In this document: one piece after another, positions 14,576-22,675 of the stretch
How positions within the stretch are numbered: position 1 is the first letter of the stretch
Layout of the letters: each line of letters begins with the position of its first letter
NCBI RefSeq assembly: GCF_900196725.1
Contig: NZ_FZMP01000231.1
Location: 1 to 32,805 of the forward strand
DNA from: Candidatus Methanoperedens nitratireducens
GTDB taxonomy: Archaea > Halobacteriota > Methanosarcinia > Methanosarcinales > Methanoperedenaceae
Direction of reading: 5' to 3'
Length of the DNA: 32,805 nt
Notes under the pieces: generated by a model
What the model saw: only the letters and a program-made list of their open reading frames with translations
Database searches by the model: none
What the model was told of the DNA's origin: nothing
Made by a program: the position numbers and the translations under genes

Positions 14576-15984
14576 TGAAACTTAACAGCCCGCTTCAGGT
14601 TTATAAGTACCTGCCCCAGATCAACTGCGCCGAGTGCGGGGATGCGACATGCATGGCTTTTGCAGCGCACCTGATTGACCGGTCAAAGAAGCTTGAGGAC
14701 TGCCCTCCGCTTCTTAAAGATGAATTCAAGAAAAAATACATGGAGCTTCAAACGCTTCTTGCGCCTGAGATCCGCCAGATAACAATAGGCGTCGGAGAAA
14801 GTGCCAGGAAGATAGGCGGGGACGATGTTCTCTACCGCCACCAGTTGACGTTCTTTAACCCGACGGCGTTTGCATATGATGTCTGGGATACGATGCAGGA
14901 ATCGGAACTTGTAGAGAGGATCAACAAGATCCAGAACTTCAAGAAATTCTATGTAGGAAAATTCCTGAAAGTCAATATGGTCGCTGTGAGGTGCGTTTCA
15001 GGCGATGCCCTTAAGTTCGCTGGCACGGTAAAAAAGGTCAGCGAGACGACCGGACTTCCCCTGGTACTGTGCTCTTTTGACCCGGCTGCACTGAAAGCAG
15101 CGCTTGAAGTGGTGAAAGATAAAAACCCGCTCATATACGCCGCGACCGAGAAGAACTGGGGCGAAGTGGCGGAGCTTGCAATGAATTACAAAGTTCCGGT
15201 CACCTTGTTCTCACCAGACCTGGACAAGCTTAAGTCACTTGCGGCAACGTTCAATGAAATGGGTATAAAAGACCTTGTCCTTGACCCCGGCACATATCCG
15301 CAGGGGAAACAATTGAAAGAGACGTTCGAGAGATTCTTAAAGCTTCGCCGCGCGGGAATAAAAGAGGGGCAAAAGGATATTGCATATCCGCTCATGGCTG
15401 TTCCACTGGGGGCGTGGCTTATCTACAAGGATGCTGTCACTGCCTCGTACTGGGAAACGGTGCTTGCTTCAGTTTTCATAGTAAGGTACGCGGACGTGAT
15501 GATGCTTCACAGCCTTGAGCCGTATGCCATGCTGCCCGAGGTTCACCTGCGGGATACTATTTACACGGACCCGCGAACTCCAGTTAAAGTTGCTCCGGGA
15601 GTCAATGAGGTTGGCTCGCCCACAAAGGATTCGCCTGTGATTGTCACAACGAACTTCGCTCTTACCTATTACACGGTAGAGAGCGATCTTTCCTCCAACA
15701 AGATCAACTGTTATCTTGCAGCAGTGGATACCGACGGCATAGGGGTCGAGGCAGCTGTTGCCGGCGGACAGCTTACAGCTGCAAAGATAAAAGATACTTT
15801 CCAGAAAGCCAGTTTCGATTTCAAGGAGAAGACCACGCACAGCACATTGATACTGCCTGGTCTTGCAGCGCGGTTGCAGGGCGACGTCGAGGATGCCACC
15901 GGGCTTCGTGTGATGATAGGACCTCCTGACTCTGGACGTATCCCAGGATGGATGGAGAAAAACTGGCCACCTAAGCCAAAGTAA
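14575..15984 (+). CDS. cdhE: Acetyl-CoA decarbonylase/synthase gamma subunit (corrinoid protein large subunit)
   Basis: CdhE is the large subunit of the corrinoid iron-sulfur protein and carries the low-potential [4Fe-4S] cluster that reactivates cobalt. The cluster motif is complete: Cys18, Cys21, Cys26 and Cys43 (INCAECGDATC, then LEDCPPL). A TIM-barrel middle domain and a C-terminal corrinoid-binding domain follow (TTNFALTYYTVESDL, LPGLAARLQGDVEDATG, MIGPPDSGRIPGWMEKNW). The length of 469 residues is normal. In an anaerobic methane oxidiser or methanogen it links C1 carriers to acetyl-CoA, the substrate of the PHA and mevalonate enzymes encoded elsewhere in this window. That metabolic link is inferred. 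Confidence 0.96.
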   Translation: MKLNSPLQVYKYLPQINCAECGDATCMAFAAHLIDRSKKLEDCPPLLKDEFKKKYMELQTLLAPEIRQITIGVGESARKIGGDDVLYRHQLTFFNPTAFAYDVWDTMQESELVERINKIQNFKKFYVGKFLKVNMVAVRCVSGDALKFAGTVKKVSETTGLPLVLCSFDPAALKAALEVVKDKNPLIYAATEKNWGEVAELAMNYKVPVTLFSPDLDKLKSLAATFNEMGIKDLVLDPGTYPQGKQLKETFERFLKLRRAGIKEGQKDIAYPLMAVPLGAWLIYKDAVTASYWETVLASVFIVRYADVMMLHSLEPYAMLPEVHLRDTIYTDPRTPVKVAPGVNEVGSPTKDSPVIVTTNFALTYYTVESDLSSNKINCYLAAVDTDGIGVEAAVAGGQLTAAKIKDTFQKASFDFKEKTTHSTLILPGLAARLQGDVEDATGLRVMIGPPDSGRIPGWMEKNWPPKPK

Positions 15985-16033
15985 GCGCTGTTTTCCCTTG
16001 CCTAGCAATAATATCTATATACTTAAAGGGAGT

Positions 16034-16052
16034 AATTGTGATAGCCACAATT
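16034..16052. promoter_or_regulatory. Perfect inverted repeat in the leader of the first ftsZ
   Basis: AATTGTG (16034-16040), spacer ATAGC, and CACAATT (16046-16052) form a perfect 7-bp inverted repeat. It lies just downstream of a TATA-like stretch (ATCTATATACTTAA, about 16011-16024) and just before the ribosome binding site AAGGAGG. This placement at or after the transcription start suits an operator for a dimeric repressor or a leader hairpin. The second ftsZ does not show it. Confidence 0.55.
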
Positions 16053-16072
16053 TTAGTCAAGGAGGCTATAAT

Positions 16073-17053
16073 ATGGTTAACGAAAAGTTAGCAGAGCTTG
16101 TAAAGACTTCAAAACCATCTGTGGCCGTAGTCGGGCTTGGTGGTGCAGGATGCAATATAACGACTTGGATAGCAGAAAAAGGAATGGCAGGCGGAAAAAT
16201 AATCGCAGCTAACACTGATGTGAATCACCTGAGTACAATGAGTAAAGCTGATAAGCTGATCTTACTCGGCGAAAAATTATGCAAAGGACATGGATGCGGT
16301 GGATACCCTGAGATGGGTTCCCAGGCGACCAAAGAGAACATTTCAGAGATAAAAACAGAACTTGAAGGAACAAACCTCGTATTCCTCGTAGCAGGTCTCG
16401 GAGGCGGAACAGGAACAGGAGCGATACCTGTAGTTGCAGAAGTGACCAGAGAGGTCGGTGCACTTACAATCGCATGTGTTACGATTCCTTTCAAGATCGA
16501 GCAGTTCAGGAGAGAGAAAGCCAGGGAAGCAATCCAGGCGCTCACCGAGAGCTGTGACTCGACAATCGTGATCGATAACTCAAAGTTAAGGGAAGTTGCA
16601 GGCAACCTCCCGCTGAAAGAAGCTCTTGCAGTTGCAAATGCACTGGTAGGAGCCTTTGTAAAGAACATTACCGAAACGATCACCCAGCCGAGCCTTATCA
16701 ACCTTGACTACGCAGATCTTCGCGCAGTAATGGAGCGCGGCGGCATCTCGTCCATAGGCATTGGCGAAGGCGACGGTGAAGAGAGAGTAACGAAAGCAGT
16801 CTCACAGGCGCTTGCAGTACCGCTGCTTGATATCTCCGATATGTCAGCTACATACGGTGTGCTTATTCACATCGTCGGTGGAGAAGACATGACGCTCGAA
16901 GAGGTCGCAGTAACCGGTGAATTGATAATGGACAAGGTCCCCAATACAAAGAGAGTAATCTGGGGCGCAAAGGTCGATGACCAGCTTACCGGAAGAGTAC
17001 GTGTAATGGCAGTCCTGACAGGTGTCAAGAGCCCATTCATGGAAGGTCAGTAA
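16073..17053 (+). CDS. ftsZ: FtsZ-family tubulin-like GTPase, first copy
   Basis: FtsZ polymerises with GTP into the division ring. The GTP-binding glycine loop GGGTGTG is at 110-116, and the nucleotide-binding start GLGGAGCN is at 21-28. The catalytic T7 loop with NLDYADL is at 210-216. The ATG at 16073 has AAGGAGG at ideal spacing; a longer frame from 15998 would only add leader sequence. The protein has 326 residues and ends right after the C-terminal subdomain (VKSPFMEGQ), with no linker and no conserved C-terminal tail. The T3 region reads LCKGHGCGGYPE, where most FtsZ proteins have a TRGLGAGGNPE-like sequence. It is about 78% identical without gaps to the copy at 22676, so the pair arose by duplication rather than being the ancient FtsZ1/FtsZ2 pair. 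Confidence 0.9.
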   Translation: MVNEKLAELVKTSKPSVAVVGLGGAGCNITTWIAEKGMAGGKIIAANTDVNHLSTMSKADKLILLGEKLCKGHGCGGYPEMGSQATKENISEIKTELEGTNLVFLVAGLGGGTGTGAIPVVAEVTREVGALTIACVTIPFKIEQFRREKAREAIQALTESCDSTIVIDNSKLREVAGNLPLKEALAVANALVGAFVKNITETITQPSLINLDYADLRAVMERGGISSIGIGEGDGEERVTKAVSQALAVPLLDISDMSATYGVLIHIVGGEDMTLEEVAVTGELIMDKVPNTKRVIWGAKVDDQLTGRVRVMAVLTGVKSPFMEGQ

Positions 17054-17065
17054 ATTTAATTTCAG

Positions 17066-17088
17066 GTGATGTGAAAATTTCACATCAC
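17066..17088. terminator. Palindromic terminator between convergent genes
   Basis: GTGATGTG (17066-17073), loop AAAATTT, and CACATCAC (17081-17088) form a perfect 8-bp stem that can extend into the loop. It is followed by ACACATTTTTC on the plus strand. It lies between the stop codons of the convergent ftsZ and deoxyribosyltransferase-like genes, so it could serve both directions. Confidence 0.6.
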
Positions 17089-17096
17089 ACATTTTT

Positions 17097-17510
17097 CTAT
17101 TTCTCTAAAAAATCCTGCAGTGTTTCTTCAAGCTGTTTTTTATCCGAGTACGGTATTGCAGTTACGTATTTGCTTGTATTCCCGAGCACCATTGCCGATA
17201 CTTTAGCCCCTTTTTCATACACGCACAGCACGGGTTTTTTGTGAGCCACGGCATGGCATATCTCATATCCCACGCCTGTTGAGGGAACCGTGACCTCTGC
17301 CACGACGCGATCGCTCTCTTCGATCCAGGTCGTATCTTTTTCAAATATCTCCTGCTCGGTCATTTTAGCTTCGGTTTTTTCAAGTACCTGTGAAGCTACA
17401 TGCTCGCTTATGATAGTGCAATCATGCGACTTCAGGAAATCGATGATGTGCAGGTATGTTGGTATTAGCTGTCTTCCGCCCCTTATTGAGCCTGCGAAAA
17501 ATATTCTCAT
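17097..17510 (-). CDS. Nucleoside 2-deoxyribosyltransferase / DNPH1-like nucleotide hydrolase
   Basis: The 137-residue product begins MRIFFAGSIRGGRQ, the substrate-binding loop of the deoxyribosyltransferase fold. It contains SDRVVAEVTVPSTGVGYEI (66-84), with the likely catalytic Glu72. That block closely resembles the AEVTQPSLGVGYE motif of DNPH1 (Rcl), which cleaves deoxynucleoside 5'-monophosphates into base and deoxyribose phosphate. Substrate could be dNMPs or damaged nucleotides (pool cleaning). A TATA-like stretch at 17539-17550 is about 29 bp upstream of the ATG and there is no ribosome binding site, so a leaderless message is likely. It is convergent with ftsZ. Confidence 0.82.
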   Translation of the reverse strand: MRIFFAGSIRGGRQLIPTYLHIIDFLKSHDCTIISEHVASQVLEKTEAKMTEQEIFEKDTTWIEESDRVVAEVTVPSTGVGYEICHAVAHKKPVLCVYEKGAKVSAMVLGNTSKYVTAIPYSDKKQLEETLQDFLEK

Positions 17511-17590
17511 AAATCCAGCGCATCGAGGTACTTAATCGTATTTATTTACTTTGGTGGAAAAAATAGATACTTTAGTTGTGACATCAAAAT

Positions 17591-18313
17591 TTACTTCGTC
17601 TTTTTTGTAATATCGTAGATGCTTTTCCTGGTAGCGGCTATCTCTATGGTAACAGGAATCTGTTTAGGGCAGACCTTCGTACACCACCACCTGGTCTTGC
17701 AGCCCCACACACCATCCTTGTGGTCGAGCAGGGCTAATCTCTCATCATGTCCTTCATCCCTTGAATCGAAGAGATATCTATAACTGCGCACCAGGGCTGC
17801 AGGACCGATGTAGTTCGCCGTCTCCTTCGCCTGGTTGATCGGACATGAGGCGGTGCAGCAGGCACAGAGAATGCAGCGCGTGGCATCCTCGAATTTCTGT
17901 CGCTCCTCAACGGACTGGAGGCGTTCCTTTTCCGGTGGCGGGCTTTTCGTAATGAGATAAGGTCTGATTGAATAGTATCTTTCAAAGAAGGGTTCCATAT
18001 CCACAATCAGGTCTTTGACTACCCTGAAAACCGCAAGCGGCTCGATGAGTATTTCTTCCCCCTCTTTAAAATCCTTGACCACTTTTTGACAGGGCAGCGC
18101 GCTTATACCGTTAACCCTCATACCATCGGACCCGCATATCCCGTGACCGCAGGACATCCTGAAGGATAAAGACGGGTCCTGCTCCCAGCGAATTTTGTTG
18201 AGGCAATCAAGGAGCCTGTCCATGGGGTCAGCATCAACTTCGAAATTCTGGTAGTAAGGCTTCTCATCCTTCCCGGGGTCGTAGCGGAAAATCTTCAAAT
18301 TCAATATCATCAA
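17591..18313 (-). CDS. sdhB: Succinate dehydrogenase/fumarate reductase iron-sulfur subunit
   Basis: This 240-residue subunit carries electrons from the flavoprotein through three clusters. The [2Fe-2S] motif [12 protein letters not shown] with the distal Cys of ALPC uses Asp in one ligand position, as in E. coli SdhB (CGSD). A [4Fe-4S]-type motif [12 protein letters not shown] follows, and the last motif [13 protein letters not shown] supplies the [3Fe-4S] site. Length and order are normal. The gene overlaps sdhA by 4 nt and is the second and last of the pair. No membrane anchor gene (SdhC/SdhD or a CCG-domain SdhE) lies beside it, so direction (succinate oxidation or fumarate reduction) and electron partner are open. 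It lacks the long HdrB-like C-terminal domain of TfrB, the thiol:fumarate reductase subunit. Confidence 0.93.
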   Translation of the reverse strand: MMILNLKIFRYDPGKDEKPYYQNFEVDADPMDRLLDCLNKIRWEQDPSLSFRMSCGHGICGSDGMRVNGISALPCQKVVKDFKEGEEILIEPLAVFRVVKDLIVDMEPFFERYYSIRPYLITKSPPPEKERLQSVEERQKFEDATRCILCACCTASCPINQAKETANYIGPAALVRSYRYLFDSRDEGHDERLALLDHKDGVWGCKTRWWCTKVCPKQIPVTIEIAATRKSIYDITKKTK

Positions 18314-20034
18314 TACCTCCTCGCTTGCGGCTGGAATCTTGTGACTTTAACTGGCTTATGCTTTACTTCAGGTCCGCTCGCAGTCTGGAAGGCAAGGGTA
18401 TGTTTCAGGTAGTTCCTGTCATCCCTTGCAGGAAAGTCCTCACGAAAATGGGCTCCGCGGCTCTCCTTACGATCAAGGGCGCTTACGAGGATTACTTCTG
18501 AAATGTCAAGCTGGTGTCCCAGCTCGATAGCTTCCATCAATTCGTAATTGAAATTTTTTCCTTTATTTTTGATCCTGATATCCTTGTAGCGTTCCTTAAG
18601 AGATCGGATTTCCTCAATCCCTTTTCTCAGCCCTTTCTCGTTCCTGAAGGATGAACAATGCTCCATCATCAGAGATTGCATCTTCCGCCTGAGCTCGCCG
18701 GGCGTTTCCGCACCCTCCCGGCTCAATAATCCTGTTATTTTTTCCTCCTGTATTTTCAACGGGTCAAAAGAGAGAAGATGATGCATGTATTTTGAAATAT
18801 CTTCTTTCATAGCCATTCCGCTTCTTCGCCCGAACACAAGCAGATCAAGAAGGGAATTGCAGCCGAGCCTGTTCGCACCGTGGACTGATACACAGGCACA
18901 TTCACCTGCTGCATATAATCCCCCGGCAATCGTTCCACTCTCATCAGCCAGGACCCTTCCGTCAATATCCGTAGGTATTCCTCCCATTATGTAATGGCAG
19001 GTGGGCTGGACAGGAACAGGTTCGCGGACAGGGTCGATGCCTAAATAGATCCTCACAAAAGATGTTATTTCCCAGAGTTTCTTCAAAATCTTTTCCTCGC
19101 CGAGATGGGTAAGGTCAAGATGCACGTAATCCTTTCCATCTATCCCTCTGCCTTCCCGGATCTCTGTTAGAATAGCCCTTGAGACTATATCCCTGGGCGC
19201 AAGGTCTTTTACGGTAGGAGCATACCGTTCCATGAACTGCTCTCCCAGCCCGTTACGTAAAATCCCGCCTTCCCCTCTTGCAGCTTCGCTCACCAGGATA
19301 CCTAAAGGATATATCCCGGTGGGATGGAACTGGACGAATTCCATATCCTCAAGAGGAATCCCTGCCTGGTATGCCAGGTTGAACCCGTCACCGGTCGTGG
19401 CAAAGCTATTAGAGGTGGTCTTATATATCCTGCCGCACCCTCCCGTAGCAAGAAGAACAGCTTTAGCGGCAATGAAATGGAGTTCTCCGGTCGGGAGGTC
19501 GCAGGTAACCAACCCAACGCACCTTCCGCTATCAAAGATAAGAGAAAGAACGTAATGCTCAGGGTAGAATTTTATCTTATGGCGCACGCATTGCTCGTAG
19601 AGCGTATCCATACTGACCCTCCCGGTCCGGTCTGAGGCATGGCATGCTCTCTTCACAGGTGCTTTACCGTAGTCCCGGGTATGACCCCCGAAGTTGCGCT
19701 GCGCAATTTTCCCCTGCGCGTTGCGGCTGAACGGGACGCCCATGTGTTCCAGTTCGTAAATAACTCTGGGAGCATCTCTTGCCATGATTTCCACCGCATC
19801 CTGGTCAGCAAGATAATCGCTTCCCTTGGTCGTATCGAACATATGCCATTCCCAGTGGTCTTCTTCTTCGTTGCCTATGGAAGCGGCAATCCCCCCCTGG
19901 GCTGCGCAGGAATGGGAGCGCGTGGGAAAGACCTTGCTAACTACAGCCACATCTGCACTGCCCACACACTCAACAGCCGCCTGAAGCCCGGCAAGACCGG
20001 CGCCTACTATGACGATATCGTGCTGGAAGTTCAT
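18310..20034 (-). CDS. sdhA: Succinate dehydrogenase/fumarate reductase flavoprotein subunit
   Basis: The 574-residue flavoprotein interconverts succinate and fumarate. It has the FAD-binding Rossmann start [14 protein letters not shown] (7-20), and the histidine that binds FAD covalently is His41 in [12 protein letters not shown]. Further on are the capping-domain and active-site stretches: [63 protein letters not shown] and [20 protein letters not shown]. The ATG has AAGGAGG at good spacing. The promoter region is shared with the divergent larE. As with its partner SdhB, the absence of anchor genes nearby is notable. Confidence 0.95.
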   Translation of the reverse strand: MNFQHDIVIVGAGLAGLQAAVECVGSADVAVVSKVFPTRSHSCAAQGGIAASIGNEEEDHWEWHMFDTTKGSDYLADQDAVEIMARDAPRVIYELEHMGVPFSRNAQGKIAQRNFGGHTRDYGKAPVKRACHASDRTGRVSMDTLYEQCVRHKIKFYPEHYVLSLIFDSGRCVGLVTCDLPTGELHFIAAKAVLLATGGCGRIYKTTSNSFATTGDGFNLAYQAGIPLEDMEFVQFHPTGIYPLGILVSEAARGEGGILRNGLGEQFMERYAPTVKDLAPRDIVSRAILTEIREGRGIDGKDYVHLDLTHLGEEKILKKLWEITSFVRIYLGIDPVREPVPVQPTCHYIMGGIPTDIDGRVLADESGTIAGGLYAAGECACVSVHGANRLGCNSLLDLLVFGRRSGMAMKEDISKYMHHLLSFDPLKIQEEKITGLLSREGAETPGELRRKMQSLMMEHCSSFRNEKGLRKGIEEIRSLKERYKDIRIKNKGKNFNYELMEAIELGHQLDISEVILVSALDRKESRGAHFREDFPARDDRNYLKHTLAFQTASGPEVKHKPVKVTRFQPQARRY

Positions 20035-20275
20035 GCTGGCCTCCTTTTGATATTAAGCAAGTGTATCATATTAACAGCAAAACCTGAGTTAAAAACCCTT
20101 CTCCAACAAGTTATTAGAAGTTGATTATGTAAATAATTAACTATTTTTGTTCCTGAAATTATCAGGTTTAACCTGCACCTGTTATTGGGAACCCGATACC
20201 TTTATCGCGCTCCTCCCAGAGCCGATTCCGGTCCATAGAAACCCTTACATCATCCCGATGCATTGTATGCCTCCC

Positions 20276-21082
20276 ATGTCTGTTAATGATAAGGTACAGT
20301 CAATCACCGAAGCGTTGAAAGAGAGAGGCAGCGCTCTCGTAGCGTTCTCCGGCGGCGTTGATAGCTCAGTACTTGCCGCGCTTGCATACAGGGCGCTGGG
20401 AAAATACGCCGTCGCAGTTACCGCAGATTCGCCGACCCTTGCGCCGGGTGAGCTTGAATGCGCAAAAGGGGTTGCAAAGGAGATAGGGATCAAGCATATT
20501 ATAATAACTTATGATGAGCTCGGTGAGCCTGAATTTGCAAGAAACCCGGTCGATAGATGTTATTACTGCAAAAAAGGCCTTGTCAGGGAATTAAAGAAAA
20601 TAGCAGAGGAACGCGGCATAAATACTATCGTTGAGGGGACAAATCTCTCGGATTTAAAAGGGCACAGGCCGGGTCGCAGGGCTGTCACTGAGGAAGGGGT
20701 ATACAATCCTTTCATCGAATTCGGCGTTGCAAAGGAAGAAATCCGTGAGATTGCGCGCGAGCTTGGGTTGTCGGTCGCAGATAAGCCATCGATGGCATGC
20801 CTTTCCTCGCGTATTCCATACGGGCATGCGATAACCCATGAAGCGCTGGAACGTGTAGGCAAAGCAGAGGCGTATCTTCAAAGCCTGGGATTTAATGTTG
20901 TGCGGGTGCGCGACCATAATGGTATAGCGCGTATCGAGGTTATGCCTGCTGAGATGGCGCGATTTCTGGGGATGCGGGAAGCAGTTACATCCCGGCTTAA
21001 AAGGCTTGGGTTCTCATACGTCACGCTTGACCTGATGGGGTTCAGGAGCGGCAGCATGGATGAGGTATTACAGGGAAGGTGA
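20276..21082 (+). CDS. larE: LarE-like ATP-dependent sulfur transferase
   Basis: LarE supplies sulfur to the nickel-pincer nucleotide cofactor of lactate racemase-type enzymes by sacrificing a cysteine. From MSVNDKVQSI it has 268 residues. The PP-loop ATPase motif SGGVDSS is at 25-31, and NPVDRCYYCKKGL at 90-102 is a family signature. Cys175 in ACLSSRIPYG sits where the sacrificial cysteine of Lactobacillus LarE (Cys176) is found. The N-terminus is uncertain: ATGs at 20267 and 20276 are both possible, neither has a ribosome binding site, and the extended frame back to 20147 looks non-coding. No larB, larC or lactate racemase gene lies in the window. Related archaeal proteins could serve another sulfur-insertion pathway. 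Confidence 0.85.
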   Translation: MSVNDKVQSITEALKERGSALVAFSGGVDSSVLAALAYRALGKYAVAVTADSPTLAPGELECAKGVAKEIGIKHIIITYDELGEPEFARNPVDRCYYCKKGLVRELKKIAEERGINTIVEGTNLSDLKGHRPGRRAVTEEGVYNPFIEFGVAKEEIREIARELGLSVADKPSMACLSSRIPYGHAITHEALERVGKAEAYLQSLGFNVVRVRDHNGIARIEVMPAEMARFLGMREAVTSRLKRLGFSYVTLDLMGFRSGSMDEVLQGR

Positions 21083-21087
21083 ATTTA

Positions 21088-21444
21088 ATGAATCCAGATG
21101 AGTGGACAAAAAGTTACAAAAGTTTAATCCGAAATACAGACGTTAAAGTATTAGAATATGAAAGAAATTAAAAATACAGAAACTAAAACGATGATTACAT
21201 CAAGAAGTGGGTCGTAAAAGCATTAAACGTAGATTTCGGAAAAACCCATAATCTTGAGTTTCTTTTAGAACTCTCCCTTAAACAAGATCCTGATTTTAAA
21301 AATTTGAAAGTTGGTAACCTTTCATTTTATGCGATAGAGATAAGATATCCTGACGAATTTTACATGCCTTCCGTTGCCGAAGCTAAAGAGTGTTTTAACA
21401 TCGCTTCAAAAGCTAAGGATTTCCTATTAAAGAAAATTGGATAG
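21088..21444 (+). pseudogene. Broken HEPN-domain gene
   Basis: One frame runs from ATG 21088 (MNPDEWTKSYKSLIRNTD) through in-frame stops at 21169 and 21184. It then continues DYIKKWVVKALNVDF, KTHNLEFLLELSL, and SFYAIEIRYPDEFYMPSVAE, ending LLKKIG at 21444. The second half closely matches the C-terminal half of HEPN proteins (the KTHDLEFLL and YAVEIRYPDEF-type blocks). The central part with the FHAQQAAEKYLKA-like helix and RNase-type Rx4-6H motif is largely missing, lost to deletion and stops. HEPN genes usually pair with a MNT nucleotidyltransferase antitoxin, but none is seen here. This is a decayed toxin-type gene. Confidence 0.72.
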
Positions 21445-21610
21445 TCAAAAAATAATCCCAGTTGGCAACTGCGGATTATACCCCGGTGATTCCGTGGTGC
21501 GGGTAGAAGATACTGTGGTCGTGACAGAAAAATGGCTCCGCGTGCTTACCAATTATCCAAGGCAACTGAAGAAATAGATATTTGTAGTTCAAGGACAGAG
21601 ATATAATGAG
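21445..21610 (+). other. Intergenic stretch with a possible coding remnant
   Basis: Between the HEPN remnant and the protease gene one frame reads IIPVGNCGLYPGDSVVRVED and then VVVTEKWLRVLTNYPRQLKK, ending in TAG at 21575. It has no start codon and no recognisable family, but its composition looks like the C-terminal end of a real protein. It may be another gene fragment left by the event that broke the HEPN gene. The protease ATG at 21611 follows AGGACAGAGATATAATGAG. Confidence 0.35.
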
Positions 21611-22480
21611 ATGGAACTGAATATAAGCGACCTCCTTAACATCGTATGGATACTACTCCTGCTCCAGTTTTTTCTCCCGTTTTTGCAGAAGCGCATGCTT
21701 ACGGCACGCCGCCTCTCGACGATAAAGAGCCTGGAGAAGAGCCGCCAGTCCAGGGTGATAACGATGATACACAGGCAGGAGACCATGAGTTTCCTGGGTA
21801 TCCCTATCGCCCGCTATATCGACATCGAGGATTCTGAAGCTGTGCTGAGGGCGATACGCATGACGCCACCCGATATGCCCATTGACCTGGTACTGCATAC
21901 TCCGGGAGGGCTTGTGCTCGCCTCAGAGCAGATCGCCTGTGCCCTGAAGCGCCATACTGGCAAGGTCACTGTCTTCATACCTCACTATGCGATGTCGGGG
22001 GGCACTCTTGTTGCAATGGCTGCCGACGATATCGTAATGGACCCCAATGCAGTCCTGGGTCCGGTTGACCCGCAGCTTGGAAGCCAGCAGGGAGCCTACC
22101 CCGCAGTTTCTATACTCAAGGCACTTGAGCAGCCAAATCCCAACCGTGATGATCAGACGCTTATTCTTGGCGATATGGCAGGGAAAGCCATTAATCAGGT
22201 CTATAATACCGTCTATAACCTTCTGCTTGAACACAATACGCCGGAGAAAGCCTCTGAGCTTGCCAGGATGCTGAGCGAAGGCAGGTGGACGCATGATTAC
22301 CCCATAGACTTTGAGCAGGCAAAAGAAATGGGTTTGCCTGTGAATGAGAAAATGCCCATGGAAGTCTACGACCTGATGGAGCTTTATCCACAGTCAGGAA
22401 TGCGCCGACCCTCCGTGGAATTCATCCCAACGCCCTATCTTCCTCCCCCGCGGCAGCCGGGGAAGGGGGGGCACGGGTAA
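21611..22480 (+). CDS. Membrane-anchored ClpP/SppA-fold serine protease (SDH-type, S49-like)
   Basis: This 289-residue protein has an N-terminal membrane helix (residues about 8-26), a basic linker, and a crotonase/ClpP-type core. The oxyanion-type stretch HTPGG (96-100) and the nucleophile Ser129 in PHYAMSGGTLVAMAADDIVMD are clear, as is the AVLGPVDPQLG block that follows. This pattern matches the archaeal serine dehydrogenase proteinase family (PF01972), related to signal peptide peptidase SppA. It likely degrades membrane peptides or membrane proteins from the cytoplasmic face. The proline-rich C-terminus (PTPYLPPPRQPGKGGHG) is probably disordered. The second ftsZ gene follows after 195 bp with its own promoter. 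Confidence 0.85.
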   Translation: MELNISDLLNIVWILLLLQFFLPFLQKRMLTARRLSTIKSLEKSRQSRVITMIHRQETMSFLGIPIARYIDIEDSEAVLRAIRMTPPDMPIDLVLHTPGGLVLASEQIACALKRHTGKVTVFIPHYAMSGGTLVAMAADDIVMDPNAVLGPVDPQLGSQQGAYPAVSILKALEQPNPNRDDQTLILGDMAGKAINQVYNTVYNLLLEHNTPEKASELARMLSEGRWTHDYPIDFEQAKEMGLPVNEKMPMEVYDLMELYPQSGMRRPSVEFIPTPYLPPPRQPGKGGHG

Positions 22481-22636
22481 AAATCGTTCATACAAACGCA
22501 GTTCAAAGAAAATTGCACAAACATATTGATTGTAATAGTTGCAGAATGCAAAAATAAAAATGCTCCCGGTTGGAGGAGGGATTTGCTTTTTGGCGGGGTT
22601 CCCAGTTTTTATTAAATACTTATTAAAAAAAAGGAT

Positions 22637-22646
22637 TTAAATACTA
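22637..22646 (+). promoter_or_regulatory. TATA box of the second ftsZ
   Basis: A purine-rich run (AAAAAAAAGG) leads into TTTAAATACT, about 40 bp before the ATG. The ribosome binding site GGAGG follows shortly before the start (CGGAGGCTGATTATG). The rest of 22481-22636 holds no gene; it contains a G-rich stretch (GGTTGGAGGAGGG) and T-runs that could end the preceding transcript. Confidence 0.55.
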
Positions 22647-22675
22647 ACAAAGCGAGTAATCAGCGGAGGCTGATT

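Noticed and set aside
15469-16008. Long minus-strand frame inside cdhE
   Set aside because: It is antisense to a certain gene and has no family motif; cdhE codon structure explains it.
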